Source of the DNA: Ceratopteris richardii
Taxonomy: Eukaryota > Streptophyta > Polypodiopsida > Polypodiales > Pteridaceae
NCBI GenBank assembly: GCA_020310875.1
Contig: CM035433.1
Span: forward strand, 108,491,758-108,555,757
DNA length: 64,000 bases
Direction of reading: 5' to 3'
Part shown: positions 1 to 9,129 of the stretch, piece after piece
Layout: each line of letters opens with the position of its first letter
Position numbering within the stretch: the first letter of the stretch is position 1
Position numbers and translations under genes: made by a program
Notes under the pieces: model-generated
The model's input: only the letters and a program-made list of their open reading frames with translations
What the model was told of the DNA's origin: nothing
The model's database searches: none

Positions 1-2
1 CA

Positions 3-2357
3 CTCCAACAAGATGTGGAAGAAAAGGAGAGCACAATTACAAAGTTAAAAGCCAATCTTACACAACTAAAAGAGACTCCACTTGGGATGAGATATAGGAA
101 ACGACCATTATCATCCTTTCAATCTCTTTCAACTGGTGGTGGAGCACGGAAGCAACGTGTTTACGCACTTATGTGTTTCCCTTGTTTATTTATGTTAAAA
201 GACTTTTAGATTGAGTTTGTTATTATGCAGGTCATTTGTTGAAGATGCAAGTGCTTCCTCAACAATGGAGGATCAATTGAAGTTTCTAAATTCTTGTCTT
301 AGCAACAAACATGTGCTTATGATTTTGGATTCACCAATAGGAAATCACATCAAAACCCAAGTGATTAAAGATTTTTCAGCCAACTTAGAAGATATTATTA
401 GTCCTAGTGAGGTACAGATGGTATGTGATGAAGCAGGTGTTAGTACTAGAGCATACACTGCATTGTACAATCTTTTGAAGCAAGCTCTACAAAACAAAGG
501 TATTTTCCAGAGCATTTTTCCATGCCCTTACAAGGTATCTCTGAAGAAGAAGATAACCAATGAGGATGTAGCCAATACTCTTGGCAATTACCTGCATATA
601 GACGATGTTATGCCTGCATCCATTTATCATTCATCTACATCAAAGAAAGAGTTGAAAAACACATCTAGAAAGGGATTCATCTACACAAAGTACAACAACA
701 TATTTGTCGATTTGGAGAGGCTTCAAAAGGAAATGGTTAAATTTTACAAATCCACAATTCAAGGTATATCCATTGTTTTGATAATGACATTCATAGTATT
801 TTTAATAATATAATGTTTGTTATTTGATGTAGATTGTGGTTCCAAACTCAAGTTTGTATTGAAGCTAGACGAATGTCAAATCATAAAGGGACGCCGTATG
901 GAGAGACTTAGTCTTACACTCATGAATGAGGCTATGGCCCATGCTATTGTTGATGATAGTGAAGAATCTACCCATCACTTTACATACAGTGTTCAATCTG
1001 AGAAAGATATATGGTGGTTAGGTGCTATTGAAGTACCTAAAGAATCCAATGATGTTCTTACATGGATTTTCAGTAGGACCCCATGGATCATAGAGGTTAT
1101 AACTTCTCAAATTCATGGTGCCAAAATCACTGTAGAAAGCCTTGGTGATTTTGAAGTAGAGAGGCACTTAGGTGGGGACTTAAAGACTATCAAATGCATG
1201 TTAGGGTGCAAACAAGGTGCATCTACTCTCTATCCTTGTCCATATTGCACACGAGGTTATAAACAAACAAAGAGAAAACAAAACAACATAGATGATTTAG
1301 CTGATGACAAAGATGCAACTCCATCTACTGAATGGGATATACCTTTAATGAGGTGTCCCATGTTAGGTACGCCTAATCGTGACATGTCAGAAAAGGATTG
1401 GAATCCCATTATTCCATTCCCTTTAGTCAATGTCCACTTTTGCACCTTGCATGCCTTCATGAGAATTTTTGATAGGCTTAATTCCATATAGAATATGCAT
1501 TTGCCATGAAGCCAATTGATAAATCTATTCAAGCTATAAAGAAATTGGAGGAACTTCTTAGTTCAATTGGTTTTCATGGTGGAAATGTAACCCTAGTTGT
1601 TAAGAAAGTTGGAGAATCTCAAGATAGCTTGCAATAAGTGTCAATGACAGGGAATAAAGCAAGACATTTTTTTAGAAGAGGTACTAGCACTCAAAATAAT
1701 GAACATTATGAGCTATGGAAAGACCTATGCATGATCACAACAGACAATGACTCTCAAGTTGATCTTTGTAATAAGAGAAAGAAAGTTTGGTCGAGCTTTG
1801 ATAAGTTGGTAGGTTTAATGGGTCTGAATAGGTCTAGTGCTATTCAACGTCAAATGTTTCAAGAAACATTAGTGGAGTTCACCAAGTGTTTCATTCAATC
1901 TTGGGGAGAGAGAAATATAACACACTACATTGTAAGTGTAATCTTCTTCTACAAGTGTTCATTGCACTTACCTTTTACCAATGTACTTAACAATTTTTAG
2001 CATATTTTGTTTGCACATGGAGCTTATTTCATGCATCGATATGGGTCATTAGAGATTTTTAGTACCCAAGGAATGGAAAAGTCACACTACAAAGCGAGGG
2101 GTGTCTACTTCAAAAACACCCGACATGGTGGTGGTCCAATCCAATCAAGCTACATGGAGGAGACGTTTAATTGGTTTTACCGCACTACATTCTCTAGAAA
2201 ATTTTTTGTGGAACGACTTAGGGATTCAAAATTGGCAAAACTTGCAAGAACGATGCAACACAACATTGCCAGTGAGAAATGGAAGTCATCATTAGGTCCT
2301 CTTCATCATGCACAGTGGCATGCTAGGAGACAACGAGAAGGCTCAGCTTGGAAGTAA
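3..2357 (+). pseudogene. Multi-exon transposase-like gene, 5' end outside window
   Basis: Reading frames join through short GT-AG introns: about 173-230 (phase choice inferred), 764-832 and 1932-2000. Exons are roughly up to 172, 231-763, 833-1488, 1488-1931 and 2001-2357, with a stop at 2355-2357. The frame is open to the left edge. Visible motifs are LKLDECQ just after 833, GDLKTIKCMLGCKQGAS followed by YPCPYC near 1180-1250, and QGMEKSHYKARG near 2070-2100. The spacing of acidic residues plus a CxxC pair recalls RNase H-fold (DDE/D) transposases and the uncharacterised proteins with a GDxK...LG...A...CPxC signature; this assignment is inference. The copy is broken by a frameshift near 1488 and an in-frame TAA at 1635-1637. 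The introns still splice in phase, so decay is recent or partial. It could also be a domesticated host gene. Confidence 0.5.
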
Positions 2358-2505
2358 AGTGAATTCCTTATTTCCCATTATGTGGTAAAGCCTATGATTA
2401 TTGTAATCTTGGTTTCAATGCGTTATTATCTCATATATAATATTCTATATGGTTTTAAACAGGTTTTGTCCGTTCTAGTGTGAACAAACAGTTTTAAAAA
2501 AACTC

Positions 2506-2513
2506 TATAAATA
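2506..2513 (+). promoter_or_regulatory. TATA box of the histone H3 mini-gene
   Basis: TATAAATA lies 43 bases upstream of the ATG at 2556. The intervening leader is pyrimidine and A rich, with a CATTTCACACTTTTTGCAAC segment. Position and sequence fit a plant core promoter with a very short 5' UTR. Confidence 0.6.
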
Positions 2514-2555
2514 GAGAGAACTCACTTCATTTCACACTTTTTGCAACTCAAGAGA

Positions 2556-2644
2556 ATGGCACGCACCAAGCAAACTGTAAGGAAGTAACCATACAATCGA
2601 AGGACATTCAGCTAGCAAGAATAATTAGAGGAAATAACCCATGA
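2556..2644 (+). pseudogene. Histone H3 gene with internal deletion (N-tail joined to C-terminus)
   Basis: The ATG at 2556 opens MARTKQTVRK and then TAA. The first ten residues match the universal H3 start except Ala7 to Val. Directly after, in a frame shifted by one base, 2588-2644 reads TIQSKDIQLARIIRGNNP and stop, which aligns with the H3 C-terminus TIMPKDIQLARRIRGERA at 12 of 18 positions. So both ends of H3 are present and about 105 central codons are missing. A one-base loss at the junction (a Ser codon reduced to two bases) separates the frames. A TATA box sits at the normal distance upstream. This is a decayed H3 copy, or an H3 fragment carried by a mobile element. As it stands it could encode only a ten-residue H3-tail-like peptide. 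Confidence 0.85.
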
Positions 2645-2905
2645 TGTGTATTTTGTACCCTTTGATAGGCCTACTTTGCGATGTAATACAATGGATAATA
2701 GAAAATTTTGTTTTAACCTATATTCTTTGTCTTTTTTTTCCTCTTTCTTGCTCTATCTCTCTTTGACTCCCAGCATAATTGTATGCAACTAAATTTTCTT
2801 TCAGTCAATTATACATGGATTTAGTTGAACATGCATGCACTTGCCTATTATTTTGTGACTAGATATGTTCCTTTTGTACCAATTGATGTCCCACATGTCA
2901 TTTTC

Positions 2906-3004
2906 ATGCCAAAAAACCCCCAGCCATAGAAACGCGGGATTCAGCCCTGCAAATTTTTTGCAGGGCTAAATCCCGCGTTTCTATGGTTGGGGTTTTTTTG
3001 GCAT
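2906..3004. repeat. GC-rich perfect-hairpin repeat, copy 1
   Basis: About 46-base arms are inverted around a short T-rich loop near 2952-2958. The left arm contains CCCCAGCCATAGAAACGCGG and the right arm its complement with very few mismatches. The arms end ATGCC / GGCAT. It is much more GC rich than its surroundings. It resembles a fold-back MITE or a small-RNA precursor; no coding. The rest of 2645-3496 holds nothing else I recognise. Confidence 0.8.
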
Positions 3005-3244
3005 ATTTTGGGCTTGTGTAAGCATGAAATGTATGGTAGAGATGTAATGGTCTATCAAATCAGAGTTTATACAGTATAGGTAATCATTGGTATGCATAAA
3101 AGGTATGGATGAGATCCTTGGTATATTAAATGCAGAGGTTATAACTTACAGGTAATATTTGGTATTGATTATAACCAAACCTAGTGAAAATTAAGTATTA
3201 CATAGATTCCAATGGTTTGTAACCCCTAAAAACACCAGAGAAGG

Positions 3245-3336
3245 CCAAAAAAGCCCCAGCCACAGAAACGCGGGAAACAGCCCGGCAAAAATTTGCAGGG
3301 TTGTTTCCCGCGTTTCTGTGGCTGGGGCTTTTTTGG
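3245..3336. repeat. GC-rich perfect-hairpin repeat, copy 2
   Basis: This second palindrome starts about 240 bases after the first. Its arms begin CCAAAAAAGCCCCAGCCACA and close with the complement, with a loop around 3289-3294. The core CCCCAGCCAnAGAAACGCGGGA-like sequence is shared with copy 1, but the inner arm differs. Both therefore belong to one family and are not the halves of one element. Confidence 0.8.
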
Positions 3337-3496
3337 ACTTTTCTATGCATATCAGTATACAAATAGACCATAGACAATAAAAAGACTTCAAATCAGATAC
3401 AATTTGTGGAAGAAATAAGCCCAATTTATTAGCACATTCATACACACGACTAGACAAATAAGGAAATAAAGAGTTTGTATTATCAAAACATTTACA

Positions 3497-5051
3497 TCAT
3501 TTCTCAGCTGCCTTCAATTTCTCTACAACTTTCTTTCTCCTTTGGAGAGATTGAGGCAGCTGGTAAGTCAATACAGATCTTGATATTACATGGGGGTCTT
3601 GCATTCCCAGACCCATGGCGATACCTATTTGCCCTAATACTTTTCCTCTAAAATTAAGTCCTAATCTAGTAACAACTAAGGATTTCCTAACCAAAATGAC
3701 ACAATCAGTGCCTTGGGTTATTGTACATAAACACAAAATTTTGCTAAGGTCCTTCAAGCACCAAGTCATGAAGTGCCCATCCGGACTGTAGTCTTTGTGT
3801 ATGATAACAAAATCATCCTTTGGCAACTTTCCAATGTAGTTTGCCAAGGATGAACCACTCCCGCGAGAAGCTCGATCCCCACCAGATCTTGCTGCGAACT
3901 TGTCTAGCTCAATTGCTTCTTGTTAAAAAAAAAAATGAGAATTCAACCTCCTACAATGTTTTCTTAAATTCTCCATTTATTTAATTTAATTACCACTTAC
4001 ATCATGAAGCTTGTCTTCTTCCTCCCCTCTTCCAGGGGCATCAAGATCAATGCTAGAGTGGGCCATGCCACTCTGCTCTGCTACAGGGGATGTAGGAATT
4101 TTTTTCTTCATTATCCTCTCCCGTGCTGCATTAAACTCCTCCTCCGTAGTATAATTGTTATCATCTTTTAAAATATCAGCATACACCATTGCTATGGTGT
4201 CTGCCACAGAATCCTCAAGAGGGATTGCCTTCTTTTCAAGTATGTCAGATGTGTTGTCAAGCGGAACATTTGACATTGTGGAGAAAATACTCAAGCATTC
4301 ATCTAGACGTAGACCGAATGCCTTCTCAATGTCATGAAGTAAAATAAATTCCTCTCCATCCACAACGATGCTGGAGAGATATTCAAGTTCCACCTCTTGT
4401 AATGTGGGCTCAGAGGGGTTGAGATTTGAAGGGGGGGCCTCCTCCATGCTTGATTGCTCGCAAAGTTTGTCCTCAACACCACCAAGAAATTCTCGGTGGA
4501 TTGTAATGCTTTCTTTGGCAAAATTTATGGCCTCTGGTTGAGGCTCATTCTTCTCCTTAACAAAACCCCCAGTTACAAGGTTGGGGAGCTCAACAGGTGT
4601 AGGTTCGGGCTCCTCATTAATGATAAAATATGTTGTTGCAATGTAGGAAAGGTACTTTGTACCCATCCTCTTTTTTTTGTTAAGTTTTTTTTACTAATGA
4701 CACAAAGTCATCTAATAAGTGCCCTGCAGTTTCAGCAATTGCCATGAAGCGCTTAAGGCGCTTCATGAAGGCTTCATCGCCTCTATGTATGTAGAGTAGA
4801 AGGTCACATGGGACCCATTTACCCTCATAAGGTGGTATTTCTATAGAGTAACGCAAGATGTAGTACTCAAGGAACTCTATGATTTCCTCGAGCACATCAG
4901 AGTTAAGTTGAATTGTTTTGTCTAGATCAGGGACTCTAGACGATAGTTCATACAAGTGGTTTTGACCTTTGAACTCAGTTGATTCCAAGAACTCATTGAA
5001 GAGTTCACGTGGACGTTTGGGTTTCAGGGTACTAGAGGATGCAGCAACCAT
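3497..5051 (-). CDS. Unrecognised spliced gene A (homopolymer frameshift)
   Basis: The ATG at 5051 starts MVAASSSTLKPKRPRELFNE. The first frame runs to a stop just after an A8 tract (4685-4692). Removing one A from that tract would join it directly, in frame, to the next reading frame (4666 to 3994), so I treat both as one exon carrying a one-base indel. An intron with GT-AG ends at 3993-3919 keeps phase into a last exon (3918-3497) ending AAEK and stop. The product is about 480 residues. The middle is acidic and rich in Pro and Glu (EEPEPTPVELP, EEEFNAARERIMKK). The last exon looks globular and contains LPKDDFVIIHKDYSPDGHFM and PHVISRSVLTYQLPQSLQRR. I recognise no domain. It converges on the transposase-like gene, so it could be a second ORF of the same mobile element or an independent gene. 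Confidence 0.5.
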
Positions 5052-5139
5052 TGCGCGTGATGCTAGCTTGTGTGAGTGCTCTACAAGTGATTCTAGCTCT
5101 TCTTGGTTGCAAAAGTGAGAAATGAGAGAATAAGTGTTG

Positions 5140-5147
5140 CTTTTATA
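5140..5147 (-). promoter_or_regulatory. TATA box of gene A
   Basis: TATAAAAG reads on the minus strand 89 bases upstream of the gene A ATG. The leader that follows (CTCATTTCTCACTTTTGCAA) closely resembles the leader after the H3 mini-gene TATA box, with nearly the same distance from the box. Confidence 0.55.
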
Positions 5148-5509
5148 GTAGTTTCAAAATTTTAAAGTGAGTGGGACCCATTTTAAAACTAAAACTGATA
5201 CCTTCAAATAAAACAATCATGCACAGAACTTTCAAAGAAAAACTTTGGCTCATAAGAGAGATTGAACAGAATCATTAACCAGAATAAGATACACCACATC
5301 CACAGAATAGGAAAAATAAATTCTCAGAACTTTAAAGTTATAATAAATTGCCATTGGAAAAATCAAAGATTTGGCAAATTGTACATCGTATTGAGATCAA
5401 AATATTTTACATGCTACATGTCTTGCATGTTTAATACATTGTTGCAGACGAAGGATTATAAGTGGAACATATGTTGTGTGTACACTCTAGCACTCAAATA
5501 GTTCTTGAG
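5148..5509. other. Intergenic, upstream of gene A
   Basis: AT-rich sequence between the gene A promoter and the end of gene B. No further gene, repeat or RNA structure seen. Confidence 0.5.
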
Positions 5510-5987
5510 CTACGCCAACGAAAGTTGAGTTCCATCCACACTCCATTCAGGAAGGACTTTAATTTTATCCTCCAACCTCTTACCAATTTGCAGACAAATA
5601 GAAAACTTTAAATGAACATATTTGAGTATAAGAGTTTGTATAAACAAAAGAAAGAATACCATATGCTACTTACCTTATGCCCTTGTATTCTGAACTGTGA
5701 TTGATCCAGATCCTCAAATCCCATGATTACTAGATGTTCTCCCACATTGGCAAGAGTCCATTGATGATTTACTGAAATAACTTCCATTTTGTTGTTGGGT
5801 AGATTTATCTTAATTTCAAATGAAATTAAAAAAACCTCAAAACTTTGTAATGGTATCCATTCACCAAGTTTACACATCCAATGATCATAATAGAAGCTAA
5901 TGTACAATGAAGTACGATGTTTCAAGTATCGAAATCCTATGCCTGTTGTACCAATTTTACAAAGGTATCTATCCCCTTTAGTGCATC
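5510..5987 (-). pseudogene. Gene B, 3' part (split by Gypsy-1)
   Basis: Reading leftwards from the Gypsy-1 insertion, the frame continues from the right-hand half (22618-23481) as TKGDRYLCKIGTTGIGFRYL, then SLYISFYYDHWMCKLGEW and NNKMEVISVNHQWTLANVGE, to IQGHK at 5674. A GT-AG intron (5673-5579) follows, then a short last exon RLEDKIKVLPEWSVDGTQLS and a stop at 5510-5512. The intron is in phase. The family is unknown to me; the sequence is well conserved with copy B' (24004-25120), which suggests past selection. Function cannot be named. Confidence 0.55.
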
Positions 5988-6823
5988 TGTTAGAAGATGT
6001 ATCTTTGGAAGCCTTTTTTGAAGAAAAATAATCGTAAAATGACAAAAACTTGTAAAAATATTTATGCAACTGTTGTAAAAATAAGGAAGAGTCTTCCTTA
6101 TGGAGGATAGAATCTTATGTAATTTTTCTAGAATTTTTGGAAACTCTTAGATAGCATATTTTTAGAAAAATAGAGGAAAGGACCAAAATCCAAGTGTGAA
6201 AAGGGACACTTGAAAATGTATATAAGATAATTTCCTTTATTATGAGGGGGTTGGTTAATCATTTGTTTACATGCTATCCAAGTGAATAGAGAAGGAGTTT
6301 TCTGCTGAAAATCGCGTTTTCTCCTCTTTGTGTGGTTTCTTTGATTTGTGAGTCTAATTCTTGTGTATCTATGGAGATTTGTGAGCTTCTATTGTGTAAA
6401 TCTATTGAATGTGTATGAAGAGAGCTCAATACTGATGTGTTGAGTGATAAGTTGATGAAGAATGGTGCTGGAGATGAAAATCGTTTGTTTTCACAGAATC
6501 GCGATTGTCTTGTCTGTATGGTGCAGGTGATATTTTTTTATTTTGACTTCATAATTGTGTTCTGCTGATAAAATAGCATGTATTAGACACCAAGATTGTG
6601 GAAAATGGTGAAGATTTGCTCAAGATAATCCAAACCCTAGAAATTCCTCTTCATTTTCACCATTCTCAGAAATCCAGCCATTATTCTCTTATTTCTTGGA
6701 TTCTATCATCTAGAAGGGGCTGTGGTCTCATGAATACTTCCAGGATTGACAAAATAAAGATGTATTGTTGATTCTTTATGCTAAATGATTGGAGAGGACA
6801 ACTCCAAAGATCAATAACAAACA
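5988..6823 (+). repeat. Gypsy-1 5' LTR
   Basis: Starts TGTTAGAAGATG and ends AATAACAAACA. It contains a TATA-like TATATAAG near 6220 and AATCGCG motifs related to the leader array. Its partner is the LTR at 21782-22617. Confidence 0.95.
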
Positions 6824-6828
6824 TTTTT

Positions 6829-6846
6829 TGGCGCCGTTGCCGGGGA
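6829..6846 (+). other. Gypsy-1 primer-binding site
   Basis: TGGCGCCGTTGCCGGGGA, five bases after the LTR end. It is complementary to the 3' end of plant tRNA-Asp, as known for Athila-type elements. Confidence 0.85.
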
Positions 6847-8635
6847 GTATTTCAAAAGCTTCATTGAAGTTGGACCTTGCTGGATCTTCTATTGATGATG
6901 GTAACAAACACATGGAAAAGGTAACACTCTTTAATCAAGAAATGTGAACATGAAAAGGTAGATGTCTTTGTTTGTCTTTTGGGAAAAGAAAGCAATAGAT
7001 CATCTTTTAGAGTTGGAAGTGCTAAAATTTTTGTAAATTGATAGTTGCTCATTTCATTTTTTGAAGTAAAAGTGCAGGTGTGTGAAAAACTTGAATCAAG
7101 AAAGCTGAAGATGAGGTAACATGTGTCTATTCTTGCATTTTTAGAGTTCTTTTTGACCAAGTACTAGGCAATATTGTTGATCTTGGGAAGATAACATGGT
7201 TGCACTAAGAAAAAGTCAAGTAAAGTAGCTAGATGCAAGTAGAAAAGATTCATTTGTTAACCAAATCAAAGCATAAATCTTGAGAAACAAAGCTGATCTG
7301 CATTTTGAAAAGAAATGTGTGATTGAGTTTATCTTTGCAAAAATTGATACTTGCATTTCATAGCACATTTTCTTTGGAAAGTTTTTCTCATGAACTGTTT
7401 TGATAGCTAAGCCATAAGAGATCATAACCAATCAAGGAACATAGGATCAGTAGATCACCAAACAAGAAACCCTAAGTGAAGTGTTTACCTTTATTTAGGG
7501 AAAAATACTAAAAAAATTCATAAAATTCATAAAAAACAATCAAACAAATTTCTTTTCTTCTTAGGAAGTTGGACTGAAGCCTTGTGGATAAGAGTAATAG
7601 GGACCAAGTAAAAGAAAAGCAAAAAATTTGTCAAAAAATTAGCAGATTTGAAAAACACGATTTTCTGTACAACATTGCAATTTTCTGATTAATGTTGTGA
7701 CTATGAGGTAAAATTGCAGGTGATTGTGGAATTAGAGTTGGTAAAGGGTACTGAAGTGGAACAAGAGAGAAGAATACTCAAATTTACATAAAATCAGAAG
7801 TATAGAAAAAACACGTTTTTCTGCACAAAATCGCGATTTTCTGAGTAAGGTTGTGATTTTGATGCAAAAGTACAGTAGTCTGGTGAATTGCAATGGGTAG
7901 AGGGTATTGAAAGAGAACAAGAGAAAAGAATACTCAAATTTGCACAAGATAAGATCTACAGAAAAAACACGACTTTCTGCACAAAATCGCGATTTTCTGT
8001 AAGGGAAATTTTCTGGAATTTCTAGCATATTTGGGTTCTTGGAGAAAGATAATTGCAAGAGATGTCATCAAGATTGGGTAAGTAAAGTTGGACAAATGAA
8101 AAAGTGAAGAAAAGTGGAAATCACACAAAATCGCGATTCTGTAGTCACTATAAAAACGTGGAATTGAAAGAAAAATTCATTTGAGTGAGTGTGAGAGAGA
8201 GAGAGAGAGAAAAATCGCGATCTTCTGCAAATTCAGGTCTTGAAGAGTTTTTGAGTCAAGCAAGCAAGGTAAGTGGTTTTTATATCATTTCAATTACATG
8301 CCTTTAAATTTTCATGATCATTAAGCACAGAAAAGTAGGAAATAATCAAAATCACGAAATCGTGATTTTCTGAGTTTTTAATTTTCAGTAAGAAAATATT
8401 ATTTTTTAGTTAAGTTTTTTCATTGCATGTTAAAAACTTGATAGGGCGATTCTATTAGAAGAAAGAAAAAAATGAAAATCAATACTTTAAAAACTTCAAA
8501 AAAGTGTTCAGAATCGTGATTCTGTAGTCAAACACAAAATCGCGAATCTCTGAACTAAGGACAACATCGCGACTGCCAGAACACGATTTTCATAAGAAAA
8601 TTGTGTTATTTACGATTGTGAGCAATCATGATTGT
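6847..8635 (+). other. Gypsy-1 long untranslated leader
   Basis: About 1.8 kb with no credible ORF. From about 7620 onward, short inverted pairs such as AAAACACGATTTTCTG and AAATCGCGATTTTCTG recur every 100-200 bases, as if the dense array at 8636 were spreading into or decaying from this part. A GA microsatellite lies near 8190-8210. Confidence 0.7.
8149..8270 (+). promoter_or_regulatory. Candidate internal TATA box and splice donor in leader
   Basis: TATAAAAA at 8149-8156 is followed 112 bases after its end by a consensus donor, CAAG|GTAAGT, with the intron starting at 8269. A matching acceptor ends at 9110 (TCTATCCTCAG), just upstream of gag, and another at 17219 just before the 3' ORF. 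The sites are seen; their use is inferred. Confidence 0.35.
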
Positions 8636-9120
8636 CTGGGAACAAAATCGCAAAAAACACGATTTTGAGCACAAAATCGTGAAAAACGCGATTTTGAGCA
8701 CAAAATCGTGAAAAACGCGATTTTGAGCACGAAATCGTGAAAAACGCGATTTTGAGCACGAAATCGCAAAAAACACGATTTTGAGCACGAAATCGTGAAA
8801 AACATGATTTTGAGCACGAAATCGTGAAAAACGCGATTTGGAGCACAGAATCGTGAAAAACGCGATTTTGGACACAGAATCGTGAAAAACACGATTTTGA
8901 GTAGAAAATCGTGAAAAACACGATTTCAGTCATAAAATCGTGAAAAAACACTAGCTTAGTTAGAAAATCGTGAAAAACACGATTTTGAGCACAGAATCGT
9001 GAAAAACACTAACTTAGTTAGAAAATCGTGAAAAACACGATTTTGAGCATAGAATCGTGAAAAACACGATGTTGAGCACAAAATCGTGAAAAACACGATT
9101 CTATCCTCAGAATCATGAAA
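8636..9120 (+). repeat. Leader hairpin array of Gypsy-1
   Basis: Some 17-18 tandem units of about 27 bases, each containing AATCGTGAAAAACACGATT or the AATCGCG variant: a 7-base stem and an A5 loop, separated by TTGAGCACA-type spacers. As RNA this would form a row of small hairpins between the primer site and gag. Long minus-strand reading frames here are by-products of the repeat. Confidence 0.9.
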
Positions 9121-9129
9121 ATTAGGTGA

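Noticed and set aside
3191..3457. 88-codon minus-strand frame over the second hairpin
   Set aside because: Crosses the palindrome; no similarity to the equivalent frame at the first hairpin.
8606..8951. Long minus-strand reading frames rich in Phe/Ser/Arg
   Set aside because: Pure by-products of the hairpin repeat; present in three frames at once.
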